Shown: positions 12,931 to 25,035, counted from the stretch's first letter. The stretch is DNA of 64,000 nucleotides from Cryptomeria japonica (GCF_030272615.1 NC_081406.1:231560396-231624395); one strand, 5' to 3'. Notes: generated by a model from the sequence alone, not told the origin. Numbers and translations: made by a program.

Positions 12931-13680
12931 CTATATAAATCGATTAATTCATAATTAATAATTTAATTAATAAAATAACCAAAGCTCCGCAAGACATCCC
13001 AACATAGGGATCACATAGAATACCACTTGACACCTAACAAGGCAACTCTAGCCACGACACCAAAACTAACGAGGTACCAACTAAGCCTAGAGAGTGTAGA
13101 AGGAACTCATGTCACCTCCAATCAACTTTCCATTGGGATTAGAGACATGTTCAAACTTGTGAGACCAAGTGGAGTCGATGTCTAGTACCTGTAATCCTGT
13201 GATCACCAATATCCACAATACAACATACACATTGCATATAACATAAAATAATCAAACAAGTGAAAGAGAGTCGCGACATCATACCTAGCTCATAGATGAG
13301 TGGTATAATATTGTCTCTTCCATGAATACAATGGTAATACAATCATGGCAACCATAACATCTCAATAACATCATCATATCTCATAGAGAATAAAGTAGGG
13401 TTAGCACATAACATGATATCATCATAAGTAGATATAAATCTCCACAACACAATGAGTTCTCACAAGTATCCAACATATATCCAATCATCATAATAGTCTT
13501 GAAAGTATCATTATTTATATAAACCATAATGTATCATCTGTCTATATGAAATGTCAAGTGTCATCTATAAGCATCTGAAAGTTAAATATATCCATAATCA
13601 TCCATCAAAACTTCATAAAAGAGTCTAGGCTAAGTCTATCAATGCATAAAAGAAAAGATGAATTAGGGAGGGGAACTACA

Positions 13681-13695
13681 TCCTCCCCCCTTTTC
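13681..13695 (-). promoter_or_regulatory. Chromovirus polypurine tract
   Basis: On the minus strand, AAAAGGGGGGAGGA directly precedes the LTR start TGTAGTTCCCC at 13680. This is the plus-strand primer site of reverse transcription and fixes the inner LTR edge. Confidence 0.9.
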
Positions 13696-14586
13696 TTAGG
13701 CTTACTCCTAGAAGCCTGGGAACAAATAGGGAAAGAGATCACTCATCCGCACTGCATCCTCCCAAGTTGTCGAAGAATCATCATTGGGGTCCCATTAGAC
13801 CCTTACGTACTCTAGATCGCAACCCTTGAGGGTTAGCCCCCGACACTGCAAAATGCACATGAGCTCCAAAGAAAGTTGCTCGTCCTCTATCTACAAGACA
13901 TTCCAATCCAAAACATGTGTCACATTAGGGAAATATGGCCTCAAAAATGATAAATGAAACACATCATGGATGCGAGACAAGCTAGGTGGCAAGGCAAGAT
14001 AACAAGCTACAGGACCAATCCTCTTCAAAACCTTAAACAGTCCAACAAAGCGAGGTGCCAACTTAGAGCATTTTCCATAACAAATAGGACTCTTTCGTAG
14101 ATGAACACTCAAGAACACCTCGTTACCCATGAAAAATTGTCGATCCACATGATGAGAATCTACATACTTCTTATGTTTGCCCTACGCTACCACCAAATGC
14201 TTACGAATACAAGTCACTTGATGCTCCATATCCTATGGTATATCTGATCCTAAGATAAATGTATCCTCCAAACAATCCCAACTCAAAGGCGTACAACAAG
14301 GTCAACCATACAAACCCTGAGAAGGAGACATACCAATAAAGCTAAGATAACCATTATTATAAGCAAACTCAATCAAATATAGGTAGTTCTCCCATCGAGC
14401 TTATTGATCCATACCATACATCTGAAGCATATCCTCAAGAACCTGATTAACTCTCTCAGTCTTCCTATCTATCTCTGGATGATACGTTGAACTAAATTTC
14501 AACTGAGCTCCCAAATCATGTTGAAGAGAATTCCATAGTGTTGAAGTGAACACTGGATCTTGATCTGATATGATTCGACAAGGAAT
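13696..14586 (-). pseudogene. Chromovirus integrase C-terminus and chromodomain-like tail
   Basis: The minus-strand translation gives the end of the integrase core (CRIISDQDPVF, then FSSTYHPEIDRKTERVNQ with the usual Q-T-E replaced by R-K-T-E). It is followed by the gypsy GPF/Y-type module (SKLAPRFVGLFKVLKRIGP, then SRIHDVFHLSFLRPY) and a short chromodomain-like end (YVRV.WDPNDDSSTTWEDA). Such tails steer integration to heterochromatin in chromoviruses. The frame has stops and shifts. It continues at 15514 beyond the inserted solo LTR. Confidence 0.88.
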
Positions 14587-15513
14587 TGTTGGAATCCAAG
14601 AATACTGAGAGGGGGGGTGAATCAGTGTTCTACCGAAAAGATTAATTTTAACCTTATTAAAACATGCATTCACCAACTGGTATACTGGTACATATAGAAT
14701 TGAAAGAAGTAAAGCAACCAATAATCCAATCACACAAATGAATACCCTAACACAGAGAATTATACATGGAAAACCTCAAAGAGGAAAAACCATGGTGGGA
14801 TTTGTGACCCACAATATCAATTCACTAGCCATATGAAGAGATATTACAAAATATAGGGGCCTGCACTTGTAGGAAGGCTTACAGCCTAGAGCACACTGCT
14901 CAATCACAAAAGGAGCCTCACTAACTACATATAAATCTAGACTACAATCCGAAGAAATGAATGAACTGCTAAGATAGCATCTTCTATGCTTGAATACAGT
15001 TCCAGTTAAGCTCTGTTTGTTGAAACCCTAAACCCTTACCAGAATACCCCTTTACATAAATATCCTCACATACATGATCTCTCTCATATATTTCACATTA
15101 CATAACATTATCATGTTCTCCTCTCCATCTATATTTGTATATTACAAAATGATCTAACCAACTGTCCTATATACCCTTTACAATTTATGATGCCTTATGT
15201 TGGCTTACAAAGATAATTACATTATGAATAAACATGTCTGCTCAATAACATGAATACATGAATATCAAAGACAATTTCTGATGTCGGATCTCCAAATGAT
15301 GTCGACCTCCAATATCGATGACCTTATTTTAAACCATGTCGGCCTGGATTGCCGGTAACCTGAGAATTCCTTCAATCCTGTCGATGTCGGTGAAGTGTCT
15401 GTGAAGTGCCTGTCAGTACACAACTGAACCAAAACATTAAGCCGGAACAAGTTGCCATGTTGCCATCAATGACAACATATTGAAACAAACTAATTGAGTG
15501 TCAATTGCCAACA
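14587..15513 (-). mobile_element. Copia solo LTR (927 bp) in the integrase
   Basis: Inverted termini TGTTGG (14587) and CCAACA (15508-15513) are flanked by GGAAT (14582-14586) and AGAAT (15514-15518), a 5-bp TSD with one change. Joining the flanks restores the integrase reading across LHGIPCRIIS, which proves insertion and boundaries. Read on the minus strand it starts TGTTGGCAATTGACACTCAA and ends in the C7 tract seen in the LTR at 2290. A TATATAG box lies near 15170 on the minus strand. No internal element sequence remains. Confidence 0.93.
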
Positions 15514-17213
15514 AGAATACCATGCAACCTCACAATATCCTCCATGAAAACTCAAGCCACTGTCGCTAATATGTAGGAAGATCAAATCGAAGAGAAGTGT
15601 GCTACCTTAGTCAGCCTATCAATGGTGACTGTGATAGCATCATGAAAATGAGAATAAATTGGAATTCTAATGATGAAGTCCATCAAAATAATATCCCATT
15701 TCCAATCTGGAACCAAGTTCAACTATAGCAAACCTATGGGATGTTGATGCTCTTCCTTCACCCGTTGACACTCCAAACATTGAGACACAAAACCTTCTAT
15801 ATCGCGCCTCATGCTAGACCAATGGTACAACTGTTAGAGATCCATGTGGATCTTCTTGAGACCTGGATGTACTGAGTAAGGTGCATGATGTACCTCTATC
15901 AAGATCAAAACATTAAGTCCATTTGAAGGTGGAACATAAATAAGTCCCAAATGACGAAGAAGACCGTCTGATTCCAATAAATAACCTACAAATCTCCCAA
16001 GTCTCTCCCTAAAGAAATCTCTTCTTTAACCTCTTGGTACCAAGCAACTAAAGGAAGCACTCTAAGAATCCGACTCCTTAAATCCACACTGGTAGTCATC
16101 ACCGATAACAAATGTGTCCTACAGCTCAACGCATCTACCACAACATTCTCCTTCCCTTAGATGTACTTACCTCAAAATCATACTCACAAAGGAACACCAT
16201 CCATCAATGTTGCCTGGAATTTAGGTTTGGCTGAGTGAAGAGGTACTGCAAACTATGGTGATCAATGTGCAACTCGAACTAATACCCAAGAATAAAATGC
16301 CTCCATCTCACCAAAGCATGAACAACTTCTGCTAACTCTAAGTTGTGAGTGGGATAGTTGAACTCATGATCCTTGAGTTTACAGGACAAGAGAAATCATG
16401 TGATCATCCTACATAAGAATTGTTCCCAAACCCTCCAAAGAAGCATTTGTACACACAACAAATTCTCATTGTGGATCTAGGACTGCCAAAATAGGCGCAC
16501 TAGTAATATTCTCCTTAAGGATTTGGAAAGTTTTCTCACACCAATCTGACCAAAAAAAATTCTTCCTTTTCCTCTAAAGAGAAGTAATAGGATGAGCTAT
16601 CCTCAAAAACCCCTAAACAAACTGACTATTTATCATGCAAGGCCCATAAAACTATGACCTTCATCCACATAAGTAGGCACTGGCCAATCCACAAATTCCT
16701 AAATCTTAGAGGCATCTACCATGATACCCTCTCGTGAAACAACATGGCCTAGATATTTCACCTCAATCTTAAAGAACTCACACTTAGCCAAATTGGCATA
16801 CAACTGGTTCTCATGAAGACACTGCAATACCTGCCTCATATGCTTCTCATGCTCCTCCACAGTCCTCAAATATATCAAAATGTCATCAAGAAACACAAGA
16901 ACAAATCTATTAAGGTATGTCCTGAACACTCCATTCATCAAACTCGTGAAAATTGAGGGTGTATTAGTAAGCCCAAAAGGAACCACTATAAACTCATAAT
17001 GTCCATAATGAGTACGCAAAGTTGTCTAATGAATAACCTCCTCATGAATCTGCAACTGATGATATCATAAATTAAAGTCTATCTTGGAGATGACTTTAGC
17101 ATCCTTAGTATGATAAAAAAGATCATCAATCCTCGACAAAGAATAATGAGTCTTCACCATCACCTTATTCAATTGTCGATAATCTATGCACAAGCAAAGA
17201 GATCCATCCTTCT
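15514..17213 (-). pseudogene. Chromovirus RT (C-terminal part), RNase H and integrase N-terminal part
   Basis: From right to left on the minus strand: RT with [11 protein letters not shown] and the catalytic VFLDDILIY (near 16880), the region after RT ([17 protein letters not shown]), a degraded RNase H (about 16150-16600), the integrase HHCC zinc region (HHAPYSVHPGLKK, then CLECQRVKEEHQHP) and the start of the catalytic core (DAITVTIDRLTKVAHF). Stops and frameshifts are spread throughout. The longest clean piece is 16699-17019. The N-terminal RT half lies across the insertion at 17214-20121. Confidence 0.92.
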
Positions 17214-18195
17214 TGTAATTGGGTGAAAAATTAAGGTTTCCATCACAAGAAAGATAAAAACTGCTAATTTTTATTTAGGGACCAATTACATTCAAAAGAG
17301 TGGTTGAATCCAATAGATCTAGTCAAAAACCAGAAAGGACAAGGACTGAAAATACTGATTGGGTTCAAGGTGTGAATTTGTTTACCCACTTTTGTGAGTT
17401 AAATAGTTGAAGTTAGGGTAAAGTAGTGGTAATGAGGATGAAAATGCAAAAATGATGAGCTACAACTATCAAGTTGAGCCACACACCTGGATCTGAGAAA
17501 TATAAGTAGATTTGAATTTGATCCTCGAAGGAGTTCCTAAAATGTCAGGACTGTGGTGCTTGTCGCCCTGGTCCTCTGAACTTTTTGCACATCAAAGGGG
17601 GTTCGATTCATCACTATAAATAATACTCATTCTGAAGATCGCAGCTTCATATATGTTTCATGCACATAGAAATAAGGGGGAAAAGGTTGGGAATAGGGGT
17701 TTGCCTAAGTCAAACCCCAGTTTAGGAATTAACCAATACTAAAATAAATAATGGAAGGATATACATCAGATGTGCAATGACTGATAATGATGCTTTGCTT
17801 CTTGAATATAATCACATATGTTGTATAAATGGCATGAACATGAAAAAACCCTAATCACACACATGCTTGCATATGAATGATGTAATGTTGCTCCATAATT
17901 GATTAATGAAGAATGCAACTTTGAAGACCTCTTGAAATGCTTGATGATGAATACTTTAATGCTTGAATTCTTGATGCCTTGTGAGTATAATTTTTCCCTT
18001 CTCTCCTTGTATATGAAAATGAGAGGGCAAAGCCTCCTTATATACTTGCCCATCAAAAAACATGTTAATTTTATGACATAGGCCGACACAGGGCTAGGTT
18101 TCTTGCCCAAATTTTGAAATACTTAAGGGATTCAAACAGGGTCCCAAATAGTAAGGACCATGGCGAGGACCAAAGCATGGTGCCATGGTCCCAAT

Positions 18196-19883
18196 TGTTG
18201 GGAATATGCCTCGAATTCTCCTGACCAATGTTTGGGTTGATCGGTGTAACTTACCCCGATGGAACAGCTTGTGGGAAGGTATTGGGTTAGCCGGATTGAA
18301 GTTATCCCGACGACCTGATGAAGTCAGCTTCAGTCATCAGGGTAGTATCAGCTATCAAGTGAACCTGTTAGAAGTTACACTGATACCCTATGGATCCACC
18401 TTGGGTCATCGAAGTGCTATCAAATATCGGAGGAGCCTGTTGGATGTTATGTCGAAACCCAATGGAGTCGCCTTAGGCGATCGGGCTGGCATCGGCTATC
18501 GGGTGGACCTATTTGGTGTTATGTCGATACCCAATGAAGCCGCTTTAGGTCATCGGAATGACCTATCCTGATGGAATAGTTGTCGGTGTAACTCTTGTCG
18601 ATGAGATGATGAAACCCTCTTTTTGTGATCGGTTAAATGGTGAGCAAGTCCAGGATGATCGGATGACTATCGCTACACCGCATGATGGAAATGCACGAAC
18701 GTTATCCATTACAGCTTGGCGACCAAGTGGTGGAGCACAGAAAGAGATTCAAGAAGATCGGCTTATTAGGAAAGGATGTTTGGCGCTACACCGATACATG
18801 TTGAGGTTGCCTTCGGTGATCAGGTATCATCGAGAGATCGTGTCTACCTGTTGGAGATTATCCCGAAGAGCTGATGGAGCTGACCTGTTTTGGAGCACAT
18901 TATTGGAGCCATCTACTGTTGTATCGGGGGATTGAGATTACCTGTTCATTTTTTGGTCGAAGACCTGATGGTTTGTTGTAGGCATCCTCAGAGTGATCAA
19001 GGAGACAGCAGGAAGGTTGTGTCGATGACCCGATGGAGTCACCTTCGGCGATCAGGTATCATCAGGAGATCAGCTCTACCGGTTGAAAGCTATATCGATG
19101 GCCGATGGAGCGGAGACCAACTATGGATGTGAGATCGAACCGAGATCCAAAAGGTGAACACTTAGACACTAAGGATGAGACTGTCGGTGTATATGAATAC
19201 GAACTGACCCAACTTCCAGATGAATGTGGGATATTTGGTTCCCACGAGTTCATGAACCGACTATCAATCGCTCGACAGTTAGACTTCATGGTGGTTCGAG
19301 CAACTAACTGTCAGAGTGGCCACAGGAAACTGAAATACAGTTGGATGGATGGAAGATCATTGGATTCCATAACGATTATACTTAACTGATACATTATTAT
19401 CTTGGCTGATATATATGTTGCCAGAAATGTAACTGAGTGAGTGACAAATGTTGAACTATGGTTGAGTGCGAGCAGAGTGTGAGGCTGAACGACGATTGAT
19501 TAGGGCAAAATGGAGTGACTATGAAGGGATGCAGAGAGGCTACGTTGTTGTAGTTTTGGCATGTCTATAGTCTTGTATGTTTTGCATGATGTTATAGCAG
19601 AGTTCTAAGAACAAAGTCCATAAAAGAGGATCTAAGTACTTTATTGTAACTGTGTTGTTTACTAAATAAAGGGATCTCTTTTTGGTGGCGGGTTTTTTAC
19701 CCGTAAGGGTTTTCCCATGTATATCTAATGTCTTTCTCTGGTGCTATTTTGTCTTGTTAATCTTAATCTTTTGTCCGTGTTTATCTTAATGTATTGCAAA
19801 CTGAAATTAAAATACTTTCTTGCCTGCAAATCCCCTTAGAATTGATGTTACGAGAGCATTTTCCACGCACTGTTTTCCTTACA
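18196..19883 (+). mobile_element. Solo LTR (1,688 bp) nested in a solo LTR
   Basis: Starts TGTTGGGAATATGCC (18196), ends TTTTCCTTACA (19883), and is flanked by the perfect TSD CCAAT at 18191-18195 and 19884-19888. Near the right end are AATAAAGGG (about 19662) and the block GGCGGGTTTTTTACCCG followed by GGGTTTTCCCATGTAT, which resembles the 3' part of long plant Copia LTRs, so plus orientation is likely. No PBS or coding domain is present. It contains a 72-bp tandem repeat. Confidence 0.88.
18301..18560 (+). repeat. 72-bp tandem repeat in the nested solo LTR
   Basis: Units start at 18301 (73 bp), 18374 (72 bp), 18446 (72 bp) and 18518 (partial), each beginning GTTA and carrying ...CCCRATGRAGTC... 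and ATCGG-rich ends. The unit is a multiple of three, so one frame stays open across it (18185-18571), but I think that is a by-product. Weaker ATCGG-rich repeats continue to about 19110. Confidence 0.88.
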
Positions 19884-20126
19884 CCAATGAGGACCAAGGC
19901 ATGACACCATAGTCCCAATGAGGACCAAGGTGCCACACCCTGGTCCTACCCCATTTTAGGATCGAAACAAAGGGGCCATGTGGTGTATGAAGTGAAAATA
20001 AGACCATATTTGCATGATGTAAGAATAATTAGATCTTAATTGAGCATTAAGGGCATAACCACTAAGGTGAGGGCTCCAAGTGTTGACTAAATTGTAAGGA
20101 AGTACAATTTAGGACACTACACTTCT

Positions 20127-20935
20127 TAACAAAAAACATTGGTGCTCCCTATGGAGAAACACTAGGATGAATGAATCCCTTAGCTAGCAAATATTCCAAC
20201 TACAATCGCAACTCACTCAACTTCTAACTAGTCATCTGATAAGGTGCCTTAGAAATCCATTCTACCTTGGGAACTAAATCTATCCAAAAATCAATGTCAC
20301 ACTTACATGGTATACCCAAAATTTCACTAGGAAACATATCTAAAAACTCCTAAAGGATAGGATGATGATGAAAGAGATCATCATGCCTCTCTCCCTCATT
20401 CCAATCATTCACCATCATAGTAAACAACTAACATCATTTCCGTACACACCACTTCAACTGCATAGCAAAAACCATGCGAAGAGAAATAGGTCGTTGCACA
20501 CCCACAATCTCCACTCTCTCAGCACTATCACCAAGACACTACACCCTCTCAAGACAAAAATCAATCTTATCCTAATGTGCCTCAAGCCAATCCATACCCA
20601 ACACAACACCATAAGATCCCAAAGAAAGGACACGGAGATCCACAATGGTAGAACACACTCTTAAATCCCACATACAATCATGAAAAAAAGAGTCCACTAC
20701 CACCTTCGACCCCGTAGCTAACTCACCCTACCACTTATTGGCTTGCTTTGCCACTAAGAATCTACAATGCTCAACTAAATATGGAGAAATAAAACAATAT
20801 GTAGCACCTGAATCAAACTAAATCAAGTAAGAAATACCACCAATCTCACCTGTGGTCTCCACAACTATTCCTTGATGCTCAACCTAACAGTTATCAACTG
20901 TTGCAAAGACTCGGTGAGATCTCCCTGCATCTTCC
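20127..20935 (-). pseudogene. Chromovirus protease and RT N-terminal part
   Basis: Minus-strand translation shows the aspartic protease active site DSGATYCFISPYLVEHC (about 20770-20830), the second protease motif VVLGMDWLEAH (about 20580), then the RT entry region DMFPSEILGIP, DFWIDLVP, ISKAPYQM and LLAKGFIHPSVSPWGAP. Stops such as the one just before DSGAT make it non-functional. The frame joins the RT piece that restarts at 17213. Confidence 0.9.
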
Positions 20936-21819
20936 ATTGTAGGATCTGACATTGTTGGCCTCTTTCTTGAGATCTAAGTAGATCTCTAAGGTAAATGCAA
21001 TGCAATATGACCCTGCTAGCCACAAGTGAAACAACCTCCTTTTGTTGAAATCATTGTTGACCGAAGGTGCACTGAATTGTTGGACACTACTTCTGTTGGA
21101 ATTCTGTTGAGAACTCTGTGTTGTCTAAGAAGGGGATAGTGGATGATGAGGCTATGTTGGACACTATCTCGCTTCTGGTTGTGATCCCTATCTAACTAAG
21201 ATCTATCACCATGAGCAAAATTTTGATCCTGATAATTCTTTTTCTACTGTTAAAACCGTCCACCCTTAAATGATGAAGGGTGACTCCTAGCATATGCTAA
21301 AGCCTATGACTGTGCACCTCTCACACCTAAAATAGAAGCTAGAGAATTAACAGTCTGCACTCTCGATTGTCCTCCTAAAGACAAATCCAAATTCTTCTCA
21401 ACCAAACGTGCCTTCTCCACGGCTACCTCCATAGTCTTGGGTTCAAAAAACTCGAACAACTCCATTGATACAAGCATTAAGGCCCCTAGCAAAATGGTGC
21501 ACCAGCATAGCCTCATCATCCACTATCTGTGCATATTGCTTAAGTTCAAATAACTTATGCTCATATTGCTCAATTGTCATGGCCAACTTCCTCAAGTTGT
21601 GGAACTCATCTACCTTCCTTTGCCTCTAAATATCTGATAAGAAATGAGCATGAATCCACTCCAAGAATATCTCCCAAGATATTAATGAAATATCCAAATG
21701 AAGTTTCAACTCCTCCATACACCACCATGTGGAAGCGAATCTACGAAGATGCATCACAGTATACCTAGCCTTGGTGTTACTGTTATACAGATGCATAGAA
21801 AAACACCTAGCCAAATCCA
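20936..21819 (-). pseudogene. Chromovirus gag, C-terminal half
   Basis: On the minus strand the retrotransposon gag core is visible as MHLRRFASTWWCMEELKL, ISWEIFLEWIHAHFL and LFELKQYAQIVDDEAM. After it comes a degraded zinc knuckle with CFTCG and QGHIALH (about 21010-21050). Longest open pieces are 21304-21519 and 21626-21820. Gag would form the particle. The reading continues upstream at 22114 past the TIR element. Confidence 0.85.
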
Positions 21820-22113
21820 CGGGGGCTTCATTGGATATTTAATATTATATCACATGCATTCATTTTAGGGGATTTAATATCCAAAAAATGAGGGTGTTAT
21901 ATATTTCCTGTCGGTGAAAATAGGGGGTTTTTAATTTAGGCTATGAAAAAATACAATATCTAGCGAAAAAGGGGGCTTTTAATTCAAGTTGTGTATTGGG
22001 AGGGGGTGACAAAAAAGAATTTTAGGGCAATATTTTTTGAAAATAGGGGGATTCTTTAGTATGCCATGAACTCATGTGTTATAACCTAAGCTCACTAAGT
22101 GAAGCCCCCATGC
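21820..22113. mobile_element. TIR element, copy 2, with 9-bp TSD
   Basis: A 294-bp homologue of 4427-4750, with ends CGGGGGCTTCATT (left) and GTGAAGCCCCCATGC (right). The perfect 9-bp direct repeat CCAAATCCA flanks it (21811-21819 and 22114-22122), and the gag sequence is continuous without it. A 9-bp TSD is the signature of Mutator-like elements, so a non-autonomous MULE is the best guess; the inverted ends are short for that group. No coding capacity. Confidence 0.85.
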
Positions 22114-22547
22114 CCAAATCCAAATTCTAAGTCTCTGTCTCAATCCTATTACTAGATCGATTAAAAGTAGGAGGTCAAGATCTAAGAAGAGCCCTAATGT
22201 GTCTTGTTAGAACTACATCTTGATGTGGAACTACATCGTCTCTCCTCCAAGGTGAAAGTTCCCTCTCTCTCCCCTGATCTACAACTCTATCATGATGATC
22301 CAAATGATGAAATTATTACTGCTTATTTTCCTCCTACCTTGGTCCCAGATGCACAAGAAGCTCTTGAAGAACATTAATCAACTGAGGTACTGCCTCATTA
22401 CCCTATCGGTTCTCACTCTAGGCTTCCTCTTCCTAATGTTCATGTTGTTGATCCTCCTAATGAACCTCTTCAGAATCCTCTAGACGAGGGTTTTGTTGAG
22501 TATCCATGTGACCACCTTGCCCACAACCTCTACCCCTTATGAGGCAT
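22114..22547 (-). pseudogene. Chromovirus gag, N-terminal part
   Basis: A minus-strand start codon (complement at 22545-22547) begins MPHKG; the frame then shifts to one encoding RGCGQGGHMDTQQNPRLED and later VPQLINVLQELLVHLG, the usual low-complexity head of chromovirus gag. There are many stops. The 5' untranslated leader continues at 37146, beyond the tRNA-Lys element. Confidence 0.75.
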
Positions 22548-22573
22548 CTTGTCGAACCAACACACAAGGAAAC

Positions 22574-24013
22574 TATAGACGTATAAATCTGACCACTTTC
22601 CTAAATGAATATTTAGTATTCATTTTAACCCCATTCCCCTTATTAATTAAATTATATTTAAGTAATTTATTCACATTCTTCTATTTAATTAAATGAATTA
22701 CTCAATTTATTTAATTAAGTTCACTTAAACCTTTTCTCCCCTTTAATTAAATAAATTACTTTATTTAATTAATTCCCCTTTCTCCCTTTTTAATTAAATT
22801 TCCATTTAATTAAATTGATCCTTGCAAATAAATAAATCTAATTTATTTATTTAAATCCCCCACTTGTATTTATGCAAGTTGCATCTATTTTGTTGAAATA
22901 AAGTAATTGTATTTTAATTAAAATCCTCCTGCATCCACTTGCATTTTCCTACGTCTCCTACTTGCCTCCTAAACCCCCTTCTAGATTCTTCTAATCACTT
23001 CCAATTTACCCTAACTCATCTCCTAATTATTGTCACATTCCTAAGCAAAGAGAAGTCACTTCTCAAAGCCTCCAAAATATTTGAAATGCATTAAAGGCTT
23101 TATGTCTTCAACAAGTTAACCCTCAAAGTCTTCCCAACCATTAATGGTTAACTCAATATTTCCACATGTTTAGAGACTTTCTCTTTAACTTAACCCTCAT
23201 CTAACCCAAGGGTCTCATCAAGAATTCATGGATTTCACCTTTGTTATCCCTTTAAACCTTGCACAAGAGTTTACCCCTTGGGTAAAAGCTTTATCCATTG
23301 AATAACCCTAACCTAACCTTAACCCTTACCTCCTAAGGTAACCTTCATGTCTTCTCAAGCATTTAATGCTTCTTAAATCTCCTCTCAAGAAACATCTTGT
23401 TGACAATTGTAACCATTTCATTGGTGAGAATTATAAACATGGATTGATTAACTTTCAATCCTAGCCCTTGTTAACATTATCCAATCTTGACCATTCATTT
23501 CCCTATTTTCCTTATAAATAGAGCTCTAATTCTTCATTTTCAAAAATGGAATCAAGTCTTTTGTCCATCAAACTTATAGTCTGGTTACTAATCATTTTAG
23601 TCTCTCTTTGTTAAATTATCATAATAGCATTTAGAAGCATTTTAAATATCATAGGATATCCATGCTAGACTAGCATATCATGTTAGGATAAATTTGCTAA
23701 TTCTTAATCTTATCATTATCTTTATGCTAGCTCAATCATCATAGTTTCAATATCATATATGTCTTAGAATGCATTCATGCATATAAATCAAACATCACTC
23801 ATTCTTGGAGTTGTTATTCCTAAGTCACTTTGCTCAGTGATCTGAGAGCAAAACATTGGCTTTAGGGATCCTGTGAGATAGAGAACAATGGGACACCCCT
23901 TGGGAAGTAGAACTATTTCAAATAGTTCCTATACTTGCACCAAGAGTCTCATTTGTGTGTGGGTCTTTTGAATCCGAATTTTACATTTTTATCGCCCTCA
24001 TTCCCCGCATATA
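22574..24013 (+). repeat. 5' LTR of the tRNA-Lys element
   Basis: Starts TATAGACGTATAAATC (the 3' copy has TGTAGGCG) and ends CCCCGCATATA. The start difference is two G-to-A changes. A perfect 9-bp stem hairpin lies at 22603-22625 and a TATAAATA box at 23514-23521, followed by GAGCTC. The region holds no gene. Confidence 0.94.
23514..23521 (+). promoter_or_regulatory. LTR TATA box
   Basis: TATAAATA followed by GAGCTC, placed about two thirds through the LTR as expected for the end of U3. The same block with the upstream CCATCCATTG-like sequence occurs in the 3' LTR (36645-36652) and in the tRNA-Trp element LTR (58671-58678). Confidence 0.75.
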
Positions 24014-24017
24014 TTTT

Positions 24018-24037
24018 TGGCGCCCACCGTGGGGCTC
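24018..24037 (+). promoter_or_regulatory. Primer-binding site, tRNA-Lys
   Basis: TGGCGCCCACCGTGGGGCTC starts five bases after the LTR. It is the complement of the 3' end of plant tRNA-Lys (ending GAGCCCCACGGTGGGCGCCA as I recall it), matching over all 20 bases. Confidence 0.88.
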
Positions 24038-24529
24038 ATCCCCATAAATCACATCATTTTTTTGTGCAAGATAAAGATTACAAGCACACTGAAACACCAT
24101 TTTAGCACATCGGGAACTTTCTTTAGCACATCCGTGGCAAACAATAGTGTGTGCATCACACTATTTAGCGAATAAGAATCTTTTGTAGCACTTTGGAGCT
24201 TACTGTTAGTGCATAATACTTCCAGTTTCTTTCTTGCGAGTCAGGATATCAGTGTAGCGCATTCAGTGATCAATGTAGCACGTATGAGTCTTTCTTTAGC
24301 GCATTTGTACCATTATGTATCGCATCTGTGTAGAAGTCCAGCATGTGACTCTGGCAGAAGGAAGGAATAATTTGTAACAAAAGTGAAAGTTAGGCTTGTA
24401 TAAGCTCACCTAGGGCCTTAAATTTTTCACTAAATTTTAGTTGTTGTAGGTTACCAATCATTGTTTGCAGATGGGAGGAGTTTTATTTAGGCATTTGATT
24501 ATTTTTATTTCTAGCTTTTCAAGTAAGTT

Positions 24530-25035
24530 TAAAAATAGTTCATTTCTTGTTGGTTAAAAAGAAATTCATTACTCCTTTGGTGCTAAAAACAAAACGTCAC
24601 TTTCATTTTTGCAAAAGGGTTAAAAAGAACTACAAACAAACTTTATTTTTTGCAAAGGTGAAAAAGGATCCCATTTTCTTTTGGTGTTGGTTAAAATGAA
24701 CTTCATTAATCCTTTGGTGCTTAAAATAAAACATCACTTTCATTTTTTGCAAAAAGGTTAAAAAGAACTACAAACAAACCTTCATTTTTGCAAAGGATAA
24801 AAAGAATCTCACTTTCATTGTTTTTGGTACAAGGCAAAAAGAGCTTCATTGAGGATTGATTACACGATTTTCATTTTGTTGACCAAATTCATGATTTACT
24901 TTGTTGACTAGGTTTGTTTTTCAAGGTTTTGAAACACACATTTTGCTATAAAAAACTAAAAAGAACACCATGCTTGTTGGAGAAACATCTCCAAATAGAC
25001 TTTAGCAAAATCATTATCTTGAACGATAAAAAGAA
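24530..25035 (+). repeat. TTAAAAAGAAC leader repeats and conserved hairpin
   Basis: GGTTAAAAAGAACTACAAAC and related units recur six or more times with a spacing of about 40-60 bases. The cluster ends in GAACACCATG followed by the hairpin TTGGAG-AAACAT-CTCCAA (24977-24994). The tRNA-Trp element has the same arrangement at 60590-60950. It is untranslated leader, possibly involved in RNA packaging or dimerisation, though this is inference only. Confidence 0.75.

Larger units (their letters stand above)
9677..13680 (-). repeat. Chromovirus 3' LTR (uninterrupted, 4,004 bp)
   Basis: It matches the right LTR along its length: the first 350 bases align with 37299 onward, and later segments align with 50031-50100, 53854-54616 and 55728-57760. 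Its outer end is CATAATGCC where the other copy has TGTAATGTC, so the terminal TG has mutated. Its inner end is GGGAACTACA at 13671-13680. It holds no gene. Notable contents are a TAG(C/T)GCATA(T) motif cluster (11480-11790), a 100-bp duplication (12731-12930) and a long AT-rich stretch (12600-12960). Confidence 0.93.
17214..20121 (-). mobile_element. Gypsy-type solo LTR in RT, itself interrupted
   Basis: Ends are TGTAATTGGGTG (17214) and GGACACTACA (20121), giving TGTA...TACA termini, with the perfect 5-bp TSD CTTCT at 17209-17213 and 20122-20126. Joining the flanks restores the RT run FFVKK/KDGSL. Removing the nested LTR and its TSD leaves about 1,215 bp. On the minus strand it begins TGTAGTGTCCTAAATTG and has a TATATAAGGAGG box near 18045, so it is a solo LTR in the minus direction. 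Its short ORFs look spurious. GAGGACCAAGG-type repeats surround the inner insertion site. Confidence 0.9.

Noticed and set aside
10341-13342. Several ORFs of 60-73 codons in the 3' LTR
   Set aside because: They lie in LTR DNA, are not open in the other LTR copy and have low-complexity translations.
18185-19389. Four overlapping plus-strand ORFs of 80-128 codons
   Set aside because: They are by-products of the GC-richer 72-bp repeats in a solo LTR; boundaries and TSD explain the interval.
20362-20664. 100-codon plus-strand ORF
   Set aside because: Opposite-strand shadow of the chromovirus protease region, rich in His, Thr and Ser as expected of an antisense frame.
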